Shown piece by piece: positions 12,020-22,005 of a DNA stretch of 64,000 nucleotides. The number at the start of each line of letters is the position of its first letter. The first letter of the stretch is position 1. Both the position numbers and the translations under genes were made by a program. The DNA is from Protea cynaroides (lineage: Eukaryota; Streptophyta; Magnoliopsida; Proteales; Proteaceae): positions 20,715,814 to 20,779,813 of the forward strand of contig CM053267.1 in NCBI GenBank assembly GCA_028583415.1. Direction: 5' to 3'. Under the pieces are notes generated by a model, which worked only from the letters and a program-made list of their open reading frames with translations, was not told where the DNA came from and ran no database searches.

Positions 12020-12022
<3 letters not shown>
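10111..12022. other. intergenic, possible LTR-like relic
   Basis: The block from about 10207 (TGTTAGGGGAAAAATATG) to about 10980 includes CCCTATAAATACT near 10790, like a TATA box in an LTR. No second copy is in the window, so a solo LTR is only a guess. The rest is AT-rich with no supported gene. Confidence 0.3.

Positions 12023-12113
<91 letters not shown>
12023..12113. repeat. (AT)n microsatellite, about 90 bp
   Basis: An almost pure AT dinucleotide run. It produces a spurious Ile-Tyr repeat ORF. Confidence 0.97.
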
Positions 12114-12116
<3 letters not shown>

Positions 12117-12235
12117 TATCTTATCTCAATTTAAGTGGGACTTAGTTGGGATATTTTGTGTGAATTGGATTTAAAATTGTTTCATTCATTTTTCTGATGC
12201 TTAGACATGATGACACCCATTGACTAATCACATGG

Positions 12236-13192
12236 ATGATCCCAAAAATGTATCGGGAACTGTTTGCAACAATATGTGCTGGGAATTTTGTCTATAAAGT
12301 GATCCCTAAAATTTTGTCTTCAAGGCTTGGGAACTATGTTGGTAAACTAATTTCAGAGGAACAAGGAGCTTTTGTTAAAGGAAAATTTATTCACAACAAT
12401 GTGGGTATGGCAACGGAACTGGTGTCATTACTGCACAGGAAAACTAAGCATAGGAGCATGGCCATGAAGCTAGATGTTTAAAAAGCTTATGACACATTGG
12501 AATGGAGTTTTCTATTAAAGGTGCTTAGTAAATTTGGGTTCTCAGAGGTGTTTAGCAAAAGAGTAGAGGTTATTTTGAAATTGGAAAAATGATCTATTAT
12601 GGTTAATAGAGGGCCAGTGGGTTTTTTTTGGAGTTGAGAGAAATCTCTGTTAAGGGGAACCACTATTCCCTCTTTTGTTTATGCTCGCTGAAAAGATGCT
12701 ATGTAGTGGTTTAATCCATCTTTTAAACTCAGGCTGCATTAAACCAATATTCAAGGGTAGAAATGTGATTGCTTCTACTCATCTCCTATTCACAGATGAT
12801 ATTTTCATTTTTATGAACACACGTTTGGGGTTTACATGGCATATGATAGATATGTTGCACTTATATGAGGAGTTTGCAGGTCAAAAGATAAATCCCTCCA
12901 AAAGTAAGATGTTCTTCTCCACATATGTGTCACGAGTTAGGAGACATAATATTCTGAACTGCATGTAGTATTTAGAAGGGTGTTTCCCAACTAAATATTT
13001 AGGCATACACCTTTTTAAGGGTTTGCTAAGAAAGGAGCACTTCTAAGCTTTACTTGACAGATTTAGACGCAAATTCTCTTCATGGAATGGCCATCTGTTG
13101 TTGTATGCAGGTAGAGTGGAACTTGTAAAATTTTTGCTAAGTAGTGCTTTTATCCATTCCTTTTCAGTATACAAGTGGCCACAGTCAGTGAC
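12236..13192 (+). pseudogene. L1-type LINE reverse transcriptase fragment
   Basis: Plant LINE ORF2 reverse transcriptase. Visible motifs in order are FVYKVIPKILSSRL and SEEQGAFVKGK (about 12288-12400), MAMKLDV followed by KAYDTLEW (about 12462-12510, with a TAA between them at 12479-12481), LLFTDDIFIF as the catalytic box (about 12790, with T where A is usual before DD), FAGQKINPSKSK (about 12875), and the downstream KYLGIHL stretch (about 12990). There are several stops and at least one frameshift between 12560 and 12680. The 3' part is missing because a gypsy LTR starts at 13193. Non-functional. Confidence 0.85.
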
Positions 13193-16103
13193 TGTCACAC
13201 CCCAAAACCATGATATTTTGGTATGACCATGGATTCCTTGTAGTACAAGTACTACCATACTAGAATCTGTTTGCAATACATTCACATCATAACTATTCCA
13301 TCAATTGCACCAACAGATCAATGGTAAATCAGAGATAATAAACTAAATAGTAAAAATCAATATATTAATATCAAAACCACGTCTAGATGTGATAATTACA
13401 TCAGAAATTTATGTTCTATAAATTAAGACATAATATAAAATAATACCATGCAACTTAATATTTAGATAAACTATATGGGTCAAAACACAGCCTAAAAACA
13501 AAATAAATAAACTAAGAGAAAGTTTAAATGAAATCCTATCTCTCAGATAGAGACGTCTTCACATCTTCATATCAATAAAATCTTGTCCCTTAAGCATAGA
13601 GACAGCCATCACATTCACATGTAGAGTCATGTGAATCATCTTCAGACATTTCTTATTCAGATATATCAACATTATTAGAATTATCTACAAAACAATCTAA
13701 AAATGTATATGTACAATGGGGTGAGCAAAGCCACACGCCCAGTGAAGAAATCAGTACACATAAGCACACAAATACATAAATAGTTTATTAAGGCTCTAGT
13801 ATATGAATAAACATGCACAAGTAGCATCACACCTAAATACTGGTAATGAATACTCAAGCACGGGTGAAGTAGATAAAACACACTTAATCGCACCTCATGT
13901 GAAACATTAATCACAGAATGAAGATACGACCCAAGGACAATGCCCTAGCTCCTATCAACATTTCCCTATCATAGGCTTCATCCTAGCATCTCATTCTATA
14001 CCTCAACCACTTCACTGGATACCCACTGTCCAATCCATCATGAAAAAGCACATAAAACAGATTCAATCCTAGGTCTCATCTAGAAACACTAGAGGAAGGA
14101 TACTAACCCATGTCCAGCTCCCTGCTCCAACTGTAAAAGAGTTTGTGCCTATGGTTGGACCTTTTAAATAAGCCTATGCCAATACCTAAACCCCTATTGA
14201 CAAGGGTTGCCAGTCACGGGATCTTGAAACCTAAACCAATGCAGGTACCCATATCCTAAGATAACGAATCAAGATGAACCATCCCATTCTAGCCATCCAG
14301 ATCCACTAAGACACAAACGAATGTCAAACAATCATGTTATCAAACATCTACAAGTTATCAATCCAATACAAGAAATAGTATACAAGAATGCATGGACAGA
14401 TATCACAGTTATTGGATGGTATTTTATCACATAGTAATCTAATACAATCACAACATGCACATAGAAAATAGGAAAATAAAACAAAGTTAATCCCCTCACC
14501 TATATTTGGTGAGCAATACTCTACTCTGATGCAGCAGAGTATCGTCCCTTGTTTCCCACGTCAGCTACCTAGTAACGATTGGTATGTGATTAATAGTTTA
14601 AATTGTTTGGTCACACTTTCAATAGGTCTAGGGTATCCTCATTAATCTTAGGAACATATTTTAGGATTAATTGGTCAAGTTTTATGATCACTGGTTGAAG
14701 AATCAACCATAACATGCTTACTATCAACATGCGGTCACTGGACGTGGTCAATCAGACACCTTTCATCAATCGGCTGGGGTTAATGGCTTTTAATTGATTC
14801 CAGAGGCTTGCACCTCATTGGGGTCACTTCCATAGATAGTCTAAGGTCTGTTACAATTACTGGTTATGGTAAAATCCCATTCCCATAGTTTATATGCATG
14901 TACGATCATCGACTGTAAATGTCAGCTGTACAACCGTACATGCTTATACTCTTGGGGATGCATTCTAACTGAACCATTCATTCTACAATGTTCATTACAT
15001 TTGTCTTGAGTTGTGGGTGAGTCCACTCAGTCCATAGTAATCAAATGAAATTAAATTAACAAGAAACACACCTTTCAATGATCAGGCAATCGATTACAGT
15101 AGGTAGTTGATCATACTAGTTTGGTCGACCGTCTATATCGACCACCCAGTACCAGTGAGTTTGGACTAATCTTAATTCGAACCGATCTCCTTGGAACAAG
15201 GTCTAGGGCATTCCCAAAGGGTCTCTAAGGGTCTGAGCTATAATAAGGATTACTTCCCTACATTAATTCACCTATATGGTCTCATATTATGCTAAAGAAC
15301 ATTACCTTTTTGTCAATATGTCAAAACTTTGCATTATTAAGCAAATTTACAACATTAGCCATCAATGGCCAAGAGAATACAATTCCAACGTGATCAGAGG
15401 TTGGGCATTACCTCTTGTGATCATCAAAGGGCCATTCTATGTAAGAAAAGAGTAAGACATTTATTTTAACGTTAGTTAAAGTGCTATAGCAAGAAGCTTG
15501 AGGGAGGACCTTCAATGGTGGTTCTTCCTTTTCTTCTTCTTCCTTTAGCCTTCTCCAAATCTCTCTCACTAAATCATGGGTCAAGCCTATAGGGCTCTCA
15601 AATTTAGGATTTTGTTAGAGAATTAATCAAGAGTTGGAGTTCGAGTACAACTCCTACCTTGAAAGTTAGAGCTAGTATAACACTGATCAAGGAGGCTTAG
15701 GTGTTGCCAATTGGTACACCAACAGGTTTAGAGATGGGTCCCATAGGCTTTGGGACCACCAACGGTGACTAAAAATCAGTCAGAACCAGGCCCACACTAG
15801 TAAATCATGTTTCAGCCTAGTTCTATGATCAGGTAGTCGATAACACGTAGGCGGTCAACCAGGCTCATTTCATCGATCACCATGGTCAACCGCATGGCCT
15901 TACCTAGTTCAGAATGGCCACGCGAGGGTTGGTTTGACCATCTAACCCAAAACTAATAATCCACACATGAATTAAATTGGTTTAGGTCATACCTAATGTC
16001 TGGTACACTCAGATATAGACATGGATGCTAGATTCATGTCTTCAGGCGAACCTATTGTGAGAAAAATTTCAAATTAGCCATATTTTTGGATTCGGATCTT
16101 ACA
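13193..16103 (-). repeat. element IV 3' LTR
   Basis: The edges match the family: TGTCACACCCC at 13193 and CTTACA at 16103. It is about 2.9 kb, longer than the 2.2-2.3 kb LTRs of its relatives, so it may contain an insertion or expansion. A GGTCGACC-type motif block is at about 15120-15150. No gene is supported; the short ORFs at 13043-13285 and 13681-13914 have no family motif. Confidence 0.75.
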
Positions 16104-16117
16104 ATTCCCCTCCACTT
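16104..16117 (-). other. element IV polypurine tract
   Basis: On the minus strand AAGTGGAGGGGAAT directly precedes the LTR start TGTAAGATCC. Confidence 0.75.
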
Positions 16118-17238
16118 AAAAGAATTTTGTCCTTGAAGTTATCTTACCCTGTTCCTTGAACAAGTGTGGGTATTTTTCACAAATCTCGTCTTCTTTCTCC
16201 CACGATGCTTCATCTTTAAGATGGTTCTTCCATTGTACCTTGATATATGTAGTGGATTGGTTTCTAAGCTAATAAACCTTCCTATCTAGGATTTCTAAAT
16301 GTTCTACTTTATAGCTCAGGTTTGTATCAATGGATGGAAGTTCCATACATAGGATATGTGTTGGGTCCGTGATGTACTTCTTCAACATTGATACATGAAA
16401 CATGTCATGAACATCAGCAAGGGAGGGAGCTAAAGCTAGCTAATATGTTACCACTCTACTTTTACTAAGTATCTCATATGGTTCTATGTACCTTTGGCTT
16501 AGCTTCCCTTTCTTGTCGAACCTTCTGATTCCTTTAAGAAGAGATATCTTCAGAAATACTTTATCGCTAACTTCAATTCAAGGTCTTTACGATAAATATC
16601 AGCATAACTCTTTTGTCTTGATTGAGTAGCTTTGATCCTTTCTCTGATTAAATAGACATTCTCGCAAGTTTCTTGGATAATTTCTAGTCTAAGGATTCTT
16701 TTCTCACCAACTTCAATCCAATGTATCTACACTACCTTCCAGATAGTGCTTCATAAGGAGCCATTTTGATTGTAGAGTGATAACTATTATTGTAGGAAAA
16801 CTCCATTAAAGAGATATTTTGATCCCAGTTTCCTTTGAAATCTAGAGGCGCAAGATCTAAGCATATCTTCCAATATTTAAATTGTTATCTCAGATTGTCC
16901 ATCTGTTAGAGGGTGAAAGACAGTATTAAACTGCAGTCGAGTTCCCATGGTTTTCTATAAACCTTCCAAAAATTTAGATGTGAATCTTGGGTCGTGATTA
17001 GTTACAATGCTAGTAGGAACACCGTGTAATCGAATTACTTGATCAATATATAGTCTAGCTAGCTTGTCCATGGAATACTAAGGGCAAATAGTAATGAATC
17101 TGGCTGTTTTTGTAAATCTATCCACAATTACCCAGACTGCATCCACAGAGTGTGATGTTAGAGGTAACCTTGTGATGAAGTCCATGGTAATGTGGTCCCA
17201 TTTCTATTCTGGTATAGGTAATTGTTGTAATTACCAGA
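16118..17238 (-). pseudogene. element IV integrase C-terminus and chromodomain remnant
   Basis: Minus-strand fragments in changing frames. A chromodomain-like tail is readable at about 16140-16270 (IKVQWKNHLKDEASWE, KYPHLF). Upstream is integrase C-terminal sequence, and at about 17000-17200 the integrase core (TMDF, then DPRFTSKF). The second catalytic region reads TNHDPRF, where relatives here have SDRDPRF, so a catalytic Asp is probably lost. Many stops. Confidence 0.65.
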
Positions 17239-17574
17239 TTATCTTTGACGTTCTGCTTTGACTTGTTGGCTCATCAAACACTTGTATACAAACTTAGCCA
17301 CATCAGCTTCCAAACCTCTCCACCAGAATTCTTTCTTCAAGTCATGATATATCTTAGTGCTTCCATGGTGCATAGTGTATGGAGACGAATAAGCTTCAAT
17401 CAGAGTCTTTTCCTTCAAGTCTTCAGTAGATTCTAGTACACATATTCTACCACAGTAGTATAGGATTTCATTGTTTTGAATGAAATCTAGATCTTGCTTT
17501 TCATTTTCTAGTTTATTCTTCAGTGCACCTAAGTGGTAATCCAAGGTTGTCGCTGATTTGATTTCTTGAAACAA
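17239..17574 (-). pseudogene. element IV integrase zinc-binding region
   Basis: An open stretch of 111 codons matching the linker and H2C2 zinc-binding region of chromovirus integrase (STKIYHDLKKEFWWRG, FVYKCLMSQQVKAERQ). A Ser-Gln pair replaces a Cys of the usual CxxC pair, so zinc binding is likely lost. It is flanked by stops in the same element. Confidence 0.75.
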
Positions 17575-17641
17575 TGTTGGTTGTATTTGTAGGGCACCTA
17601 GAGTGGTAGTAATAGCTTTAATCCAGTCCTTTAGTAGGGCA

Positions 17642-18160
17642 CTAGCAATAGAGTTTTTTTACTATAAGTAGAGGAATGATTTGAGCTTCAGTTAACACAT
17701 AATCACTAGCTTTAGCTTCGTCCTTGTTAACTTGACTTTCAATCATACTTATGATTTTTCTACTGAGGACATCAGTTACCACGTTAGCTTTCCTTGAATG
17801 ATATTGAATATCACGATCATAATCTTTCAATAATTCTAACCATCTTCTTTGTCTCATGTTGAGTTCCTTCTGGTTGAATAAGTAAGTGAGACTCTTGTGG
17901 TCAGACATTATTTGGAACTTTTCTTCATAAAAGTAGTGTCTCAATTTCTTGAGTACAAATACTATAGCAGCTAACTCAAGATCATGAGTAGGATAATTCT
18001 TTTCATGTTCCTTCAATTGTCTAGAGGGGTAAGCAATTACCTTGTCTTCTTGCATCAGGATGCAATTGAGTCTTAGCTTGGATGCATCAGTGTAAACCAC
18101 TAATCCTTCTGAACCAGATGGGATTGTCAATATGGGAGCAAAGATTAGCTTCTTTTTCAA
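17642..18160 (-). pseudogene. element IV RNase H domain
   Basis: An open stretch matching gypsy RNase H: VVYTDASKLRLNCILMQ (first catalytic Asp region), THDLELAAIVFVLKKLRHY, MSDHKSLTYLF, then MRQRRWLELLKDYD and RKANVVTDVLSRK. The latter motif usually reads VADALSR. The frame is separated from the RT stretch by a stop or frameshift near 18180-18200. Confidence 0.8.
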
Positions 18161-18200
18161 TAACTGAAATGCTGCTTCACATTTCTCTTACCATATAAAT

Positions 18201-18695
18201 TTAATTTCCTTTTTTCATCAGTTGAGTCAGAAGAATGGCTATTCTTGAGAAATCAGCAATAAATTTTCTATAATATCCTACCAGTCCAAGAAAACATCTA
18301 ACTTCAGTGACAGTCTTTGGTGCTTCCCAATTGAGTACGGTTTGGACCTTGCTTGGATCCATTGATATACCTTCAACTGATATGACATGACCCAAAAAGG
18401 TAACTTCTCTCAACAAAAATTTGCATTTTTTGAACTTAGCAAATAACTTCTCTTGTCTATGTCTTTTCAAGGCCTGACGGAGATGCATAGGATGGTCTTC
18501 CATGTTCTTCGAGTATACAAGGATGTTATCAATGAACACAAGCACAAAGTGATCAAGAAAATCATGGAATACTCTATTTATGAGTTCCATGAATAACGCA
18601 GGTACATTAGTTAATCCAAAAGACACGACTAATAACTCATAGTGTCCATATTGAGTTCTAAAAGCAGTCTTTGGTATGTCATCTTCTCGAATCAT
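18201..18695 (-). pseudogene. element IV reverse transcriptase core, catalytic Asp changed
   Basis: Gypsy RT palm and thumb: KTAFRTQYGHYELLVVSFGL, then VLVFIDNILVYSK, where the family catalytic box is FIDD; the second Asp is Asn here. FLGHVISVEGI and FLGLVGYYRKF follow. This copy could not polymerise even if the frame were open. Confidence 0.85.
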
Positions 18696-18721
18696 CAGTT
18701 GAAAGTATCTTGATCAAAGAT

Positions 18722-19560
18722 CTATCTTGGAGAATACTTGGAATCCTTGCAATTGGAAAAATAAATCATTAATCTTGGGCAGAGGATATCGGTTCTTGAT
18801 GGTGAGTTTGTTCTGCTCACGATAATCAATACACAATCGAACGCTTCCATCTTTCTTCTTGATGAATAGCATGGGCATACCCAAGGGGAGATACTAGGTC
18901 TAATAAATCCTTTATCCAATAGTTCTTGGAGTTGAACCTTTAATTCCTTCAATTCAGAGGATGCCATTTGATACGGGGCTTTAGACATGGGTGCTGATCT
19001 TGGAACTAGGTCAATCACAAACTCAGTTTCACGATCAAGAGGTAAACCGGGTAAGTCTTTAAGAATTACATCTAGGAATTCCCTTACTACATCAATCTGG
19101 TCTATTGATGGTATTTCAGTTGTAGTATCAATCACAGATGCTAAATAGCCAGTGCAACCTTGATGCAGCAGTTTATAGGCTTGCATTACAAATATGAATA
19201 ACTTCTTACCCTTCTGACTAGGTTTGTCTCCAATGAATTTGAACATTTTTTCCATCGGATGGTTGGAAAAGAATCTTCTTTTTAGCACATAACACACTGT
19301 CTTCATAGATGGCAAGCCAATCCATGCCTAAAATAATGTAAAAATCTGAAATGTCTAGTTTAATCAAGTTAACACTCAGATTCTGATCAGCCAGCTATAC
19401 TTGACATGGGCCATAGTACTCTGTAAACACTACTCCAGTCTTAATGGTATACGTACAACAAGATCAGATACTAACTGCTTAGTAGGTATAGACAGCTTCT
19501 CAGTGAACTTAGGGGATATAAATCAGTGGGTGGTTCCAGAGTTAAACAGAACATAAGCCA
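18722..19560 (-). pseudogene. element IV protease and RT N-terminus
   Basis: From right to left the protease remnant near 19520-19560 reads LFNSGTTH, with Asn in place of the catalytic Asp of the DSGA motif. An open stretch (19315-18722) then gives DLPGLPLDRETEFVIDLVP and KVQLQELLDKGFIRPSISPW, the start of the RT. After that the frame shifts near 18890. No gag was found to the right. Confidence 0.75.
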
Positions 19561-19602
19561 AGTGTTTGGATATACTAAGAGTGTCTATAGTGTTTAATTC
19601 AT

Positions 19603-19604
<2 letters not shown>

Positions 19605-19670
<66 letters not shown>
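19605..19670. repeat. (CA)n microsatellite, about 66 bp
   Basis: Pure CA run ending before GCATTCACAAG. Confidence 0.97.
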
Positions 19671-19673
<3 letters not shown>

Positions 19674-20509
19674 TTCACAAGGGAATCAATTGAAGTAGAT
19701 GTGAGGTCATTCCTTCAATAATAATGACTTTAATATCAAAAATTTTGTACTTACCCAAAAAAAATCAAAATATTAAAGGAAAAGATGTCTTAGGCTCTTG
19801 ACGAACTTACTGATTGTACCAACTCAAGAGACATTAGGCAGTTGATAAATATTTTAGTATTACTTTCATCAAAGTCAATGTATCCCTAGGCAACATGAGA
19901 TTGAGATCTCACCGTCTATAATAGCACACTAATATAACTAGGGGTTACTTAATCAGTTTGACTTAATATGGATCCCTAGGCAATATGATTTGCATGCTAA
20001 AATGCAACTTTAAACTATATAGGATCTAAGAAAAAGCAGGCATGCCTGTGAGTAAAGAGAGACCCACTAATACCTCTCCAACAATCTCTTATGTCCCTCG
20101 TACTCCTTCAATCTCTCTATGAGGATGGTAATTCTTGTTAGTAAAGTCGAGTAAAATAGATTAATAAAACTCAATGTCAATTGGATTCACCTACGTTTAT
20201 TGTGAAAACTAACTCGAAGGAAGTTGATTGAAATGGAGAGTTCCACGCTAATCGTTAGGTTAGTAAAAACATTATTTATGCATTAGCCCATACACTCGAG
20301 TTATGAAAGACAAATGCTAAAACATGGTTACTATTGCAAACATTCTAGGGTGATAGAAAGCCATTGAAGTAAATGGACTCCTCATTCAAAGAAAAAGAAA
20401 CGGAGGAAATCATCGCGCGTAAGGAATCCCTCAAAACCTTTGCTAGCCAAATGAGATAGGATGGAAATCATGGCCCCTATTTTGTTTCTCATCGCCAATT
20501 GCCCATATA

Positions 20510-20512
<3 letters not shown>
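19671..20512. other. intergenic, no gene seen
   Basis: AT-rich DNA with short ORFs only. A possible micro LINE tail (TACTTACCC then A8) lies at 19743-19764. Confidence 0.4.

Positions 20513-20562
<50 letters not shown>
20513..20562. repeat. (AG)n microsatellite, about 50 bp
   Basis: Pure AG run. Confidence 0.97.
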
Positions 20563-20565
<3 letters not shown>

Positions 20566-21110
20566 TCGGTTTAGAAACATGTTGTCACACTGAACTGGAC
20601 TAGTCCTTAGCTCAATCAGATTTCTTACACAAGGAAGAAACGACATCATAGTGTTGGTCGGGTGGTTACACCCTATGGCCACTCTGATGCCTAAGTTAAT
20701 TCGCTAGACAAGCAATATGAGACAAACAAGGAAGACTGTCCCTTTTGTCAAGGAGATTCAGGTAGCTCACTTGCTTTGAGCTTGTAAGCTTAAGATTATG
20801 TGTATCCTTCACTTGTGTCCATTTCATTAATTTATAGGTTGGGAGTGACTTGAGTATGGATGTTGGACATGTTCTCTATAGTGGTGGAATGTCCTCACTT
20901 TGAGCATGGTTTATGCCTACTGATTTAGAGAGGAGACGAATTGGTGCTGTGTCATTGACAGTTAGCTCTCTTCTTGAGGTCTTGTTGATTACTCCATAGC
21001 TAATATGTGGAGAATCTTATTGTCCGTACTGGAAATTTTCAAGGTGGGCCCCACATCAGTTGTTAATACCCAGCTGGTATGGGATGCACTAACTTATTCA
21101 AAAGGCTCAT
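20563..21110 (+). other. upstream region of a gypsy-type transposon
   Basis: No gene is seen. It leads into the GAGGC tandem array and the promoter-like region of the gypsy-type gene, so it probably belongs to the same element (possibly LTR), but no second LTR was found. Confidence 0.3.
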
Positions 21111-21370
21111 CTCTGACGAGGCACCGAGGCTCTCGATCTTGCAGAGTTCTAAGGTTCTAAGACACGTATGATGGAGAGGCTTTGAGGCCTCCACGATGGC
21201 GAGGCTCCGAGGCACGCATGATGGCGAGGCTTTGGGGCCTCTACGATGGCAAGGTTTCAAGGCACGCATGATGGCGAGGCTTCGAGGCCTTCATGATTGT
21301 AAGGCTTCGAGACCTTTATGATGGCGAGGCTCTTAGGCCTTCATATTGGCAAGGCTTTGAGGCGCTTATT
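21111..21370 (+). repeat. tandem array with GATGGCGAGGCTT units
   Basis: About eight imperfect units of roughly 28-30 bp around the core GATGGCGAGGCTT.GAGGC, alternating with CACGCATGATGG and CCTC.ACGATGG joins. The GAGGC/GCCTC content makes each unit partly self-complementary. It lies about 640 bp upstream of the start codon of the gypsy-type gene. Confidence 0.8.
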
Positions 21371-21861
21371 GCTGTTCCATCTTCCGAGGTCGGGCCAAGC
21401 CCATTATCCGAGGTTCCCAAAGTGGGCTGCCTGGTTTCGGCCTTTCTCCAGGGTTGGGCATAACTTCGGGCCTTGACTATAAGGACTTGGGTCTTGGTGT
21501 ATACATGTCGAAGTTTTATTGGGGGAGACAGCCTCCCCCGTATTTAGATGCCCCTCGCTTTAGCCTGCTTCTTGAAGGTGGGTAGAGCAATAATGGTTTT
21601 CGTTGTTTGGCTGAGGCTTGTGAGGTTGCTTCTTGAGGAGTTCTGATGACTATGTTTCAAGTGGAATTTTTAAATTTTCCCAAAGATTTAATGGATCCCG
21701 CCACTCGCCTCATTTTTTGAAAGAGACATTTGGTATACTATTTCTGTCATAAATTCGCCAGGGTTGGAGTGAACAGGGAATTGCCACGTGTGCCCTTACC
21801 ATGTCAATGCTTTTATTTTAAGTAGTTTTTCATATTCATAGGCCATTATGGCCTATATTCA

Positions 21862-21876
21862 GATATTTATAAAGCC
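21862..21876 (+). promoter_or_regulatory. TATA-like box before the gypsy-type gene
   Basis: ATATTTATAAAG lies about 140 bp upstream of the ATG at 22006 and is followed by a CT-rich, leader-like stretch. Confidence 0.45.
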
Positions 21877-22005
21877 TTCGCCCCTTCCCATTTCTTCTTC
21901 TCATTCCTTCCTTCCTTTGCTCTGGTTTGAGTCCTCCGCTGTTTTACATTCTCCATCCCTTGACATAGTTTGCTGTTGAAGTTTCATCGCCTTCCAAGTA
22001 AGTAA

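Larger units (their letters stand above)
13193..19680 (-). mobile_element. element IV: degenerate Ty3/gypsy chromovirus, 5' end not found
   Basis: The 3' LTR (13193-16103) begins TGTCACACCCC and ends GATCTTACA, the same edges as elements III, inner and outer. A polypurine tract follows, then chromodomain, integrase, RNase H, RT and protease going rightward, all on the minus strand. Gag, primer-binding site and 5' LTR were not recognised. The right limit (about 19.6 kb, near a (CA)n tract) is approximate. The element is inserted in the LINE relic at 12236-13192. Confidence 0.8.

Noticed and set aside
11903..12145. Plus-strand ORF with long Ile-Tyr run
   Set aside because: It is the translation of the (AT)n microsatellite.
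21063..21269. Minus ORF over the GAGGC array
   Set aside because: It is a product of the tandem repeat, with no family motif.
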